From the NCBI RefSeq assembly GCF_019396405.1, contig NZ_JAHKRL010000550.1:1-38621 (forward strand): a DNA stretch of 38,621 bases, written 5' to 3'. The notes beneath the pieces are model-generated. The model was not told the origin of the DNA. It saw only the letters and a program-made list of their open reading frames with translations, and made no database searches. Numbering within the stretch: the stretch's first letter is position 1; every line of letters begins with the position of its first letter. The position numbers and the translations under genes were made by a program. Positions 17,145 to 24,306 of the stretch are shown here, in pieces. The stretch comes from Nonomuraea rhizosphaerae (GTDB lineage: Bacteria > Actinomycetota > Actinomycetes > Streptosporangiales > Streptosporangiaceae).

Positions 17145-18178
17145 GCCTCAAGCCTCATCACGTGGAACCGCCTGGTGATCTCGTAGCCGGCCCTGGTGTA
17201 CAGGTGTCCGGCCGGGCTGGCCTCGCCCGTCCACAAGAACCAGGACGAATGCAGTCCTTCGGCGCGCATCATGGTCATGGTGAGATGCAGCAGGATCTTC
17301 CCCAGGCCGGTGCCGCGCTCGCCCTCGTCCACCCCGAACGGGCCGAACCGCTCGGGAATCCCCCGGTAGGCGGCGTAGAGCGCGAACCCGACGATGCGCC
17401 CATGGGCGCCCGCGCCTCCGCTCCCCCACTCAGTCCCGCGCTCGCTCTCCCCCTCGCCCTCGCCCTCGCCCTCGCTTTCGCTCTCGCTCTCGCTCTCGCT
17501 CTCGCGCTTCGCGATGATCATGCGCTTGGTGTCGCGGTGCTGCCTGATCGCCTCGCCCCAGTCGGGGTTGAAGGCGTCGGCCGCGAAGCGGATCAGCTCC
17601 GGCAGCTCCCCCTCGGTCGGGGGGCGGAACTCGTAGCCCTCGCTCACCCGCTTGGCCCGCAGGTCGTGCACCTCGCCGGGCGTCACGTACCCGACCAGCG
17701 TCCGGTCCATCGCGACCGGCGAGTACAGCGTCCGGAACCCCAGCCCGGTCAGCAGCCGGAACCCGTCCGGGTACAGCTCGGCGTCGGCCCCCGGCAGCAC
17801 GTAGTTGGGGGTGTAGGAGGCGAAGTCGATCCTGGTCCTGCCGTGCCCCTTCAGGAAGGCGACGGCCTCGCCGAGCAGCCTGCGTCCCAGGCCGGAGCCG
17901 CGGTGCTCGGGGGTGACGAAGAAGAACGGGATCCAGCCGGTGTCCGGCTCCAGGTCGGTCCCGGGCGCGAGCGGCGTCCGCCTGCGCACCGCGTACGCGC
18001 AGCCCGCCACCTGACCGTCGGCCACGGCGACGCGCAGGCCCTCCGGATCGAAGTTCGGATCGAGCAGTACGCAGTCGCGTAACCAGCCGGCGGTCGTCGG
18101 ATCGGCCGGCATGCTCCGGTTCCAGGCGTCGGTCAGCAGGAGCTCGTCCCCCGACGTGAACGCACGGACAGTGACCAT
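17141..18178 (-). CDS. Tandem GNAT N-acetyltransferase, first gene of the transporter operon
   Basis: A 345-residue protein with two GNAT domains. Domain 1 (about 1-155) has the acetyl-CoA loop VTPEHRGSGLGRRLLGEAV. Domain 2 (about 190-345) has DEGERGTGLGKILLHLTMTM and ends in the typical LYTRAGYEITRRF. Between strands of domain 2 (about residues 225-245) lies a run of SE then GE dipeptides encoded by ten 6-bp repeats, an unusual insertion. The ATG at 18178 has AAAGGA upstream. The stop overlaps the PIG-L start by 4 nt. It probably transfers an acetyl group to an amine; the acceptor is unknown but, given the operon, may be the imported compound or its deacetylated product. Confidence 0.9.
   Translation of the reverse strand: MVTVRAFTSGDELLLTDAWNRSMPADPTTAGWLRDCVLLDPNFDPEGLRVAVADGQVAGCAYAVRRRTPLAPGTDLEPDTGWIPFFFVTPEHRGSGLGRRLLGEAVAFLKGHGRTRIDFASYTPNYVLPGADAELYPDGFRLLTGLGFRTLYSPVAMDRTLVGYVTPGEVHDLRAKRVSEGYEFRPPTEGELPELIRFAADAFNPDWGEAIRQHRDTKRMIIAKRESESESESESEGEGEGEGESERGTEWGSGGAGAHGRIVGFALYAAYRGIPERFGPFGVDEGERGTGLGKILLHLTMTMMRAEGLHSSWFLWTGEASPAGHLYTRAGYEITRRFHVMRLEA
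17444..17503. repeat. Ten-unit hexanucleotide repeat inside the GNAT gene
   Basis: Ten consecutive 6-bp units (GCTCTC, CCCTC-type and GCCCTC variants on the + strand) encode alternating Ser-Glu and Gly-Glu dipeptides on the - strand. The unit length keeps the frame, so copy number could change without breaking the gene. Two sub-blocks, SE and GE, suggest separate expansions. Confidence 0.85.
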
Positions 18179-18289
18179 GGTGGTCCTTTCACCCTGGGCT
18201 CTCCCGTAACACCCTTCCGAGTGACAACCGCCACGGTCAAGACGAATCGGGAAGAAAGTTTCATCGATGCGATAACAGACGAAGCTTTA

Positions 18290-18304
18290 TTTCGCCAGGC
18301 GAAA
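18290..18304. promoter_or_regulatory. Palindrome upstream of the seven-gene transporter operon
   Basis: TTTCGCC-A-GGCGAAA is a perfect inverted repeat, 112 bp before the first start codon of the operon and 41 bp after the stop of the ClpX-zinc-finger gene. It has no following T-run, so an operator is more likely than a terminator. Confidence 0.45.
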
Positions 18305-18344
18305 CCGGACACCCTGAATTCCGGCTCCTGATGCGTTCGGCCGC

Positions 18345-18875
18345 CTATTCGGCCTGTGCGGTGACGATCTCATCGCACAACCGCACACACTGGTCGCAGA
18401 TCCGCACCCCGGGACCGGCCACCACCGTCGCCACCTCCGCGGCCGTCTTGCCGCAGAAGGAGCAGGCCAGATCACTGCCGGCCGGCACGAGGGCGAGATG
18501 CGCCATGGCCGAGCGCGGCTCACGGACGACCTCACCGGCCAGCCGCACACAACCGTCGCAGATGAACACCCCCGGCCCGGCCACGAGCCGCGCGACCTGG
18601 GCCTTGCCGGACCCGCAGAAGGTGCACGCCGGATCGGCGGCCTTCCGGCGCGAGCGCCACCCCATGGCGCCACCGGACGCCTCGACCATCTGGTGCACCC
18701 GCTGATGGCTCAGGTCCAGCGCCTCGGCGATCTCCCGCAGCGAGGCTCCCGCCAGGTGCAGCCGCCGTACGGCGTGGTGGTACTCGGCCTTGGCCCGCTC
18801 CGCGTGCTCCTGCGCCTCGCTCCATCGGGTGCCTGCCGCCTCCGCCTGGCCGAGCAGCCCCTCATCGAGTGCCAT
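18345..18875 (-). CDS. HTH protein with two ClpX-type C4 zinc fingers
   Basis: A 176-residue protein. Residues 1-50 are helical and charged; an HTH follows at about 42-68 ([20 protein letters not shown]). Two copies of the ClpX N-terminal zinc-finger motif come next: [19 protein letters not shown] with its CDGC partner, and [19 protein letters not shown] with its CDQC partner, each with four cysteines. No AAA+ domain is present. In ClpX this finger dimerises and binds substrates or adaptors, so the protein may link DNA binding to Clp proteolysis; that is inference. The ATG at 18875 is preferred to an upstream TTG that would run through the inverted repeat. It lies 27 bp after the amidohydrolase stop. 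Confidence 0.85.
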   Translation of the reverse strand: MALDEGLLGQAEAAGTRWSEAQEHAERAKAEYHHAVRRLHLAGASLREIAEALDLSHQRVHQMVEASGGAMGWRSRRKAADPACTFCGSGKAQVARLVAGPGVFICDGCVRLAGEVVREPRSAMAHLALVPAGSDLACSFCGKTAAEVATVVAGPGVRICDQCVRLCDEIVTAQAE

Positions 18876-18876
18876 G

Positions 18877-18895
18877 TGTCTACCATAGCTAGACA
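18877..18895. promoter_or_regulatory. Inverted repeat at the start of the HTH/zinc-finger gene
   Basis: TGTCTA-n7-TAGACA, a perfect 6-bp-arm repeat, ends one base before the ATG at 18875. Since the product has an HTH, autoregulation is plausible; the site would also block translation or transcription at the gene start. Confidence 0.5.
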
Positions 18896-18902
18896 AACTC
18901 TC

Positions 18903-20516
18903 CTAATACACCCGCTCCCCCGCGAGCCACGTCCCCAGCACCGGGACACTCCCCACCGACGTCGGCTCGACCCGCCGCGGATCGTCCCCCAGCAGCACCA
19001 GGTCGGCGTCCGTCCCCACCGCCAGCACCCCGCGCCGGCGCTCGGCGAACGCCTGCCACGCCACGCCGCTCGTGTACGCGCGCAACGCCTCCTCCACCGG
19101 CAGCCGCTCGTCCGGCGTCCACGCCGCGCCCCCGTCCACCGTCCGCCTGGTGATCGCGATCTGGATGCCGAGCAGCGGCTCCTGCGAGCTGACCGGCCAG
19201 TCGCTGCCGAACGACAGCGCCGTGCCGAGCCGCGACAACGTCCTCATCGGGTACTGCGCCGCCGCCCGCGCCGCCCCGAGCCGCGGGATCGTCAGCTCCG
19301 TCTGCAGCGGGTCGAGCTGCGCCCACAACGGCTCGAAGTTCGCGATGACCCCCAGCTCGGCGAACCGCGGCAGGTCGGCGGGGTCCACGAGCTGCGTGTG
19401 CGCGATCACCGGCCGCCGGTCCCAGGGCTCGTTCCGCGCCGCCGCCTCTTGAATGGCGTCCAGCGCCGCCCGCACCCCGCCGTCGCCGATGGCGTGGATG
19501 TGCGCCTGGAACCCGTCGGCGTCGAACGCCGCCACCGCCTCGGCGAGCGCGGCGGGCTCCCAGACGGGCATGCCGCACGAATGCGGCGCGTCCTCGTAGG
19601 GCGCCAGCATCGCCGCCGTCCCGCCCTCGATGACCCCGTCGGCGAAGAACTTCACCGTACGAGCGGTGACCAGCCCTTCCGTACGGGCGGAAACCACCCC
19701 TTCCGTGCGAGCGGCCACCACCCCTTCCACCTTCGCCCGCTGCGTCCCGAACTCCGCCCGCTGTTCCGGCCACCTGTCCGGATCCGCCCTCAGCCCCAGA
19801 TTCACCCGAAATTTCAGGACATCCCGCCGCGCCGCCTCCACATAGGCGTCCACCATGTACGGCTCCACCCACGCGTCCTGCACCCACGTGATCCCGTACG
19901 CCGCCATGGCCCGCCCCGCCTCAGCCACCCCCTCCACCAGCTCGTCCATGCTCTTGCCCGGCACCAGATCCAGCACGAGGTCACAGGCGTGCCACTCGCG
20001 CAACGTCCCCATGGGCGTGCCGTCCCCGCGCCGCACGATCCACCCCAGCCGAGGGTCCGGCGTCTCCGCCGTGATCCCCGCCCGCTCCAGCGCGGCGGTG
20101 TTGCACCAGACCGTGTGATAGTCGTACGCCCTCAGCACCACCGGCCGATCGGGCACCACCGCGTCCAGCCAGCGGGCGTCGAACGCGCCGCCGGGGACGA
20201 TCGTCGGGTCGTAACTGCCGCCGACGATCCACTCCAGGCCGGGGTTCTCGCTCGCGTACCGGGCCACCTCGGCGACGATGTCCGCGACCGTCATACGGCC
20301 CTTGACCTGCGGGCCTTGAGCTTCCAGGCCACCGAAGAGCGGATGCGCGTGCCCGTCCCCGAACGCCGGCATGAGAAACCCGCCCTGGAGATCGACCCGC
20401 TCACCGTCAATGCGCAGGGCGTCATCGCCCAGGGCAGTGATCCGGCCGCCGGTCACGGCCAGGGCATGAGTGTGGCCGGTGCCTGTCCAGACAGCACCAC
20501 CGGTGAAAATCGTCAC
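18903..20516 (-). CDS. YtcJ-type metal-dependent amidohydrolase
   Basis: A 537-residue amidohydrolase_3 family enzyme. The N-terminal strand region MTIFTGGAVWTGTG and C-terminal VGTDADLVLLGDDPRRVE build the small beta domain; metal ligands include GDGHAH (residues about 53-58), the Lys/Glu region VKFFADG, AHIHAIGDGG, VIAHTQLV and FGSDWPVS. Members hydrolyse amides such as formamides or hydantoin-like rings; the substrate is unknown. Just before VKFFADG there are three tandem 8-residue repeats (EGVVAART type) that look inserted. The GTG at 20516 overlaps the NACHT gene stop by 4 nt, so the two genes are translationally linked. Confidence 0.9.
   Translation of the reverse strand: MTIFTGGAVWTGTGHTHALAVTGGRITALGDDALRIDGERVDLQGGFLMPAFGDGHAHPLFGGLEAQGPQVKGRMTVADIVAEVARYASENPGLEWIVGGSYDPTIVPGGAFDARWLDAVVPDRPVVLRAYDYHTVWCNTAALERAGITAETPDPRLGWIVRRGDGTPMGTLREWHACDLVLDLVPGKSMDELVEGVAEAGRAMAAYGITWVQDAWVEPYMVDAYVEAARRDVLKFRVNLGLRADPDRWPEQRAEFGTQRAKVEGVVAARTEGVVSARTEGLVTARTVKFFADGVIEGGTAAMLAPYEDAPHSCGMPVWEPAALAEAVAAFDADGFQAHIHAIGDGGVRAALDAIQEAAARNEPWDRRPVIAHTQLVDPADLPRFAELGVIANFEPLWAQLDPLQTELTIPRLGAARAAAQYPMRTLSRLGTALSFGSDWPVSSQEPLLGIQIAITRRTVDGGAAWTPDERLPVEEALRAYTSGVAWQAFAERRRGVLAVGTDADLVLLGDDPRRVEPTSVGSVPVLGTWLAGERVY
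19657..19728. repeat. Three tandem 24-bp repeats in the amidohydrolase gene
   Basis: Units at 19657-19680, 19681-19704 and 19705-19728 are near-identical (each ends CCTTCC and starts GTACG or GTGCG). On the - strand they encode EGVVAART, EGVVSART and EGLVTART, so the reading frame is kept. Confidence 0.9.
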
Positions 20517-23086
20517 GGAGCGGTCCGCCTCAACATTGCACGAACATGCGTTATGAAGGTGCGCGCTGACTCAGACGACTCCTCGATCCGTGCCATCAGC
20601 TCTTCGGCGTCCTCGTCGGGGCAATCCGCAAGATGACCTGCCATCACCCGCTCCAGCAACCAGGCATCACCTCTTCCCTCCCACTCATTGATCGCGGCGG
20701 AGTATGTCGCGATCTCGGCGGTCAGGCCTTCATTCGCAAGCATCAGCACTCTCAGCAGAGTGTGCAGCCGCACGCCGATCAGTCCGCTCGTCGTGTGCGC
20801 CAGCGGCCTCATGGCATGGGTCAACGCGAACATGTCGAGCTGATAGGAAAACACAGCCTCGTCCTGCATCCGCAGAACGTCCGAGTTATCCAGCTCGGTG
20901 AGCGGCAACCCCTCGAAGACATCGCCCATGAGTGTCAGCGCGATGTCCGCCCCCTCGGGACAGGCCGCGACCACGTCCACGATGCTGCGCCACTCCTCCG
21001 CCGCGCACTGCGAGCGCCACAGCAGCGCGTACCGCCGCCACTCCGTCACCACGTCCTCGTACCCCGGCATGAGGACACTCGCGTGCACAACATCCCCACC
21101 CGCCAGCGCCATCAACATCAGGTTCGCCGAGTAGTAGGCGTACCGCCGCTGCGGCCCGGCGATCCACGGCCGGTACCCCGGGTACGCGTGGTCCTCCCGC
21201 GTCTCCAACCGCCGGAACAGCCTGATGACCAGGTCCCGCCAGCCCGCCCCGTCCTGCTCCGCCATCTCCCCCAGGAACGACAGGACGGGCGTCCGGCTGG
21301 AGAGCGTCGCCCACGACAGCAGGGCTCGCATCAGCCCGTCGTCGACATCCCTCGCGACCGCCGCCGACTCCTGCACCCGCAGGTCGCGCAGCAGCGAGGC
21401 CAGCAGCCTGGCGATGAGGAACTCCCCGAACGTGGCGTGCAGGAACTCGAACGTCCGCAACGCCCGCCCGTCCCGGTTGGCCCGCGCCTCGTGAACGAAG
21501 AAGAACTTCCCCGGAGCCAGCTCCCCCGCCGTCAGCGGCGTCGCGAACCCCGGCTCCTTCTCAGGCCGACCCGCCAGCCTCAACCCCCTGAGGTCGGCGT
21601 CGAACTCCTCCCCGGTCGTCCACTGCCGTCCCCGGTTGAACATCGAGAACGCCACGCACGCCAGCTGCACCATCTCCCGCTCGACCAGCGCCGGGACCTG
21701 GTCCTTGAGGTAGGACTTGACCAGCTCCCGCTCCACGAACCTCCGCATGAGCCGCTCGTACAGCTCCACCTGCCTCAACTGGGCGGCCGACAGCAGCGCG
21801 TTCCCGTCGGCGTCGTAGAGCGCCAGCATCAGCAGCAGCAACGGCTGCCCGGCGAGCGGCCCCTGCGCCCTGGCCACCTCAGGACTTAACGGAGAAAGAC
21901 CCCGTTCTCTGAAATATCCGGCGTTGTTGTGGTTCCACACGGTGAGCCAGTGATCGATCTGCTCGTCGTCGAACGGCTCCAGCCTGGCGACGACCGTTCC
22001 CTCCGGGAAGCTCGCCCGCCCGGCCACCGCCGTACGCGAGGTGACCACGAACGCCACGGCCCGTCCGGCGTCCATCTCCCGCCGCTGGAACTGGACGACC
22101 TTCTCCAGGTAGTCGGTCTGCCGCACCCCGGTCGCCTGCAGCAGTTCGTCGAACCCGTCGAGGAAGACCACCCGCAGCACGCCGGCGGCTCCCCTGGCCA
22201 GCGCGGGCCACTCCACCCGCTCCCCGCTCAGCCCGTACACGGCCTGCTCGATCTGCCGCTGCAGGTCCGCCTCCGCCGCGACCTCGCGCAACGGCACCCT
22301 GATCGGCAGGAACCGCTCCTGCGGCAGCGTCGCGGACAGCATCTTCGTCAGCACGGACTTCCCGGCCCCCGGCTGGCCGAGCACCACCAGCGGAACCCTG
22401 GTGGCCATCCCGCTGGTCAGGTACCCGGCCAGGAACCCCGGCAGATCCCGCCGCACCTCCCGGCCCGCCCACTCCGACTCCGCGCCCGGGTCGCCGCCCA
22501 GCTCCCGGACGTCGGCGACGCGGAACTGCGGCGTGATGTAGGCCTGTCCGAGCATGGGCAGCCGCATCCCCTCCGGCACGTCCCCCGTCTCGGCGATCGG
22601 CCGCCGCAGCACGGCGCGGTGCAGCCGCGAAATCGTCTCAAGCTGAGCGGGCAGCGCCTCCCCCGCCGGCCCCGGCAGGAGCAACTGCCGCAGATCCGCC
22701 AGCTGCCGCCGCGTCGCCTGCCCGTCGAGCATCCCGGCCCAGAGCGCGAACTCGGGAACCTCCACCGCCAGCTGCCGGAACCGCTCCTCGTACCGCCCCA
22801 CGGCCGCCGGCTCCAGCGCGTCCCGGCACAGCGCGCGCGCCCTCTCCCACTCCGCCTCGTCAAGCGCCTCCCGCGCCCGAAGCCCGCCGAAGAAGTCCAC
22901 CAGCCCAGCGGCGCAGGCCGAGTACACCCGCCGGACCCGGTGAACATTCCGCTCGAAGGGCCACTGCGGCGCCGGGCAGGGCACGTCGTCCATGTCCAGC
23001 AGCACGCCCTGCTCGTCCCTGCTGAGCCGCCTCAGTCCAGGAGGCAACTCCAGGCCACGCAGGGCCTCCAGGAAGGAGGTGATCAC
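20513..23086 (-). CDS. NACHT-domain NTPase, main part of a frame interrupted upstream
   Basis: An 857-residue open frame for a STAND-type NTPase. Walker A is GQPGAGKS (K243), Walker B is VVFLDGFDELL (D310, D313/E314), followed by a sensor-like FVVTSRTAV and a winged-helix-like region; the C-terminal 450 residues are helical, with no LRR or TPR repeat seen and no membrane anchor. Related bacterial NACHT proteins include antiphage defence proteins. The frame continues upstream of the GTG at 23086 with good family-like sequence (DLIDAKGELIKVGNDLL, RTERLEAAHALLV) back to an ATG at 23323, but a TGA at 23216-23218 cuts it. The GTG at 23086 has no SD, so expression of this part is doubtful. The stop overlaps the amidohydrolase start (GTGA). 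Confidence 0.85.
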   Translation of the reverse strand: MITSFLEALRGLELPPGLRRLSRDEQGVLLDMDDVPCPAPQWPFERNVHRVRRVYSACAAGLVDFFGGLRAREALDEAEWERARALCRDALEPAAVGRYEERFRQLAVEVPEFALWAGMLDGQATRRQLADLRQLLLPGPAGEALPAQLETISRLHRAVLRRPIAETGDVPEGMRLPMLGQAYITPQFRVADVRELGGDPGAESEWAGREVRRDLPGFLAGYLTSGMATRVPLVVLGQPGAGKSVLTKMLSATLPQERFLPIRVPLREVAAEADLQRQIEQAVYGLSGERVEWPALARGAAGVLRVVFLDGFDELLQATGVRQTDYLEKVVQFQRREMDAGRAVAFVVTSRTAVAGRASFPEGTVVARLEPFDDEQIDHWLTVWNHNNAGYFRERGLSPLSPEVARAQGPLAGQPLLLLMLALYDADGNALLSAAQLRQVELYERLMRRFVERELVKSYLKDQVPALVEREMVQLACVAFSMFNRGRQWTTGEEFDADLRGLRLAGRPEKEPGFATPLTAGELAPGKFFFVHEARANRDGRALRTFEFLHATFGEFLIARLLASLLRDLRVQESAAVARDVDDGLMRALLSWATLSSRTPVLSFLGEMAEQDGAGWRDLVIRLFRRLETREDHAYPGYRPWIAGPQRRYAYYSANLMLMALAGGDVVHASVLMPGYEDVVTEWRRYALLWRSQCAAEEWRSIVDVVAACPEGADIALTLMGDVFEGLPLTELDNSDVLRMQDEAVFSYQLDMFALTHAMRPLAHTTSGLIGVRLHTLLRVLMLANEGLTAEIATYSAAINEWEGRGDAWLLERVMAGHLADCPDEDAEELMARIEESSESARTFITHVRAMLRRTAP

Positions 23087-23215
23087 CAGAAGCGCGTGGG
23101 CGGCCTCCAGCCGTTCGGTGCGGCTGCTCCACCTCGTGTCCGAGCGCCACTCCCGCCACCGGCCGAGCAGATCGTTCCCGACCTTGATCAGCTCACCCTT
23201 GGCGTCGATCAGATC

Positions 23216-23323
23216 TCAGGCACCGAGCGTGCCGACCCCCAGAACGGTGTCGAGCACCTTGATCGCCGGATCCGTCCCGCCGAGCAACCGGACCGCGTCG
23301 CTGTACCGATATCCCCGCGCCAT
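23216..23323 (-). pseudogene. Amino-terminal fragment of the NACHT gene ending in an in-frame TGA
   Basis: The ATG at 23323 opens 35 codons, starting MARGYRYSDAVRLLGG and ending VLGVGTLGA, then TGA at 23216-23218. In the same frame the sequence continues with DLIDAKGEL and joins the long NACHT frame, so the original protein would have about 936 residues. RYSDAVRLLGG is the typical opening of actinobacterial NACHT proteins with a helical N-terminal domain. A TGG-to-TGA change (Trp) would explain the stop. It may be a true null mutation, a sequencing error or read-through. Confidence 0.8.
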
Positions 23324-23331
23324 GCGGGGAT
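23311..23331. promoter_or_regulatory. Hairpin holding the NACHT ATG in its loop
   Basis: On the coding (-) strand, ATCCCCGC (23331-23324), the loop ATGGC (23323-23319) and GCGGGGAT (23318-23311) form a perfect 8-bp stem whose 5-nt loop begins with the start codon. An AAGG word lies 13 bp upstream of the ATG. Such a stem could limit ribosome access. Confidence 0.65.
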
Positions 23332-23443
23332 CGTAACCTTCTGATCACCGCGGAGCGTACGGTTGCGGCCGGAGCCCCCTGGCGTTGACCGGACGCATGC
23401 GCTCCACCCCGCAAGGCCGCGTCGCCGACGCGCAGGACAGAAC

Positions 23444-23890
23444 TCATGCGGCCCCGAAAACTGGACGCCCCGGCGACACCTCCTCGTCGTCCGGCACGCC
23501 GATGTTCTGGGAGGCGGTCAGCAGCCACCGCCCGTCCTCCTTGGCCATGATCCACAGCGGCGACCCCACGTCCACCCCGTCAGGTGTCCGGTACACCTGC
23601 CGCAGCTTGACGGCGGCGACGTCGGGGCGGATGAACAGCACATGCTCCAGCTCGAACGTGACGCTGAGGCCCCGCATCCCCCCGGGAAGCACCTGATGGG
23701 TGAATGCGGAGATCGCGTCGAGGCCGTAGAGGCGCCTGCCGCCACCCGTCGTCCAGATGGCGTCGGCCCGGAACAGGCCGAGGAACTCGTCGGGAAGCTC
23801 GTTGTTCTGGGAGTGTTCCACGGTGGCGACCACCTGCTTGATCGCTTCGATCTCGGCTTCGCGGGCCGGTGCGGCGATGTCTGTGCTCAT
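23444..23890 (-). CDS. SnoaL-like / SgcJ-EcaC family protein
   Basis: A 148-residue protein of the NTF2-like superfamily (SgcJ/EcaC or DUF4440 type). It begins MSTDIAAPAREAEIEAIKQV and shows the typical LFRADAIWTTGGGRRLYGLD, FELEHVLFIRPDVAAVKL and WIMAKEDGRWLLTASQNIGV. These small cone-shaped folds often act as isomerases, hydrolases or ligand binders; no function can be assigned. A GTG nine bases upstream (23899) is an alternative start with a GAGG site, but that site is part of a MerR-type promoter whose predicted transcription start falls at about 23890, favouring a leaderless mRNA from the ATG. Confidence 0.82.
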   Translation of the reverse strand: MSTDIAAPAREAEIEAIKQVVATVEHSQNNELPDEFLGLFRADAIWTTGGGRRLYGLDAISAFTHQVLPGGMRGLSVTFELEHVLFIRPDVAAVKLRQVYRTPDGVDVGSPLWIMAKEDGRWLLTASQNIGVPDDEEVSPGRPVFGAA

Positions 23891-23897
23891 GAATCCC

Positions 23898-23928
23898 ACT
23901 GTGGTTCCTCAACCATGCTTGAGGTCAA
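23898..23928 (-). promoter_or_regulatory. MerR/SoxR-type promoter of the SnoaL-like gene
   Basis: On the - strand: -35 TTGACC (23928-23923), a 19-bp spacer, and a -10-like CACAGT (23903-23898). The perfect inverted repeat CCTCAA-n6-TTGAGG (23924-23907) fills the spacer. A 19-bp spacer with such a palindrome is the hallmark of promoters activated by MerR-family regulators. No MerR gene is in the window. Confidence 0.65.
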
Positions 23929-24092
23929 GACGGTTTCCCTTTCTGCCACCGCGCCTCCGCGATCCACTGACTGATCGATGTCTCAGTCGATGGCGCTGGC
24001 CGACTCGATCGGCTGACAGGGCACACGTGGGCGAAGCCCGCGCTCAGGACAAGCGCCCCGGAGCGAAGCGGAGGCCCTTTGGCAGGGGAATA

Positions 24093-24119
24093 CCCGAGCG
24101 GCAGTGAGGACCACTCGGG
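24093..24119 (-). terminator. Hairpin downstream of tRNA-Ala, possible terminator
   Basis: Arms at 24093-24101 and 24111-24119 (CCCGAGCGG and CCACTCGGG) pair at 8 of 9 positions around a 9-nt loop. It lies 50 bp past the tRNA 3' end in the direction of tRNA transcription. No long U-run follows, so the call is tentative. Confidence 0.35.
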
Positions 24120-24168
24120 GCGAGGAACAACGGCCAGCCGCCCAAACGGGCAACAGGTGGATGCGGGG

Positions 24169-24241
24169 TGGAGCTATGGGGATTCGAACCCCAGACCTCC
24201 TCCATGCCATGGAGGCGCGCTACCAACTGCGCCATAGCCCC
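24169..24241 (-). tRNA. tRNA-Ala (anticodon GGC)
   Basis: The 73-nt cloverleaf folds fully on the - strand: acceptor GGGGCTA with TAGCTCC, including the G3:U70 pair that identifies alanine tRNAs, D-arm with AGTTGGTA, anticodon stem CCTCC/GGAGG with loop ATGGCAT (anticodon GGC), and T-arm with TTCGAAT. The discriminator base is A. The 3' CCA is not encoded (ACC then CC). It lies between two loci with damaged genes. Confidence 0.97.
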
Positions 24242-24306
24242 TGGTCACCGCCACGGATCCCCCCGTCACGGCGCTCCGCGAGCATACAACCATCCCCCGA
24301 TTAAAC

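Noticed and set aside
17444-17503. Repeat array as a CRISPR
   Set aside because: Units are 6 bp with no spacers and lie in frame inside a gene.
19657-19728. 24-bp repeats as a CRISPR remnant
   Set aside because: They are directly adjacent without spacers and keep the amidohydrolase frame.
23216-23218. TGA in the NACHT frame as a selenocysteine codon
   Set aside because: The family does not use selenocysteine and no SECIS-like stem just after the TGA was seen; a nonsense change or sequence error is simpler.
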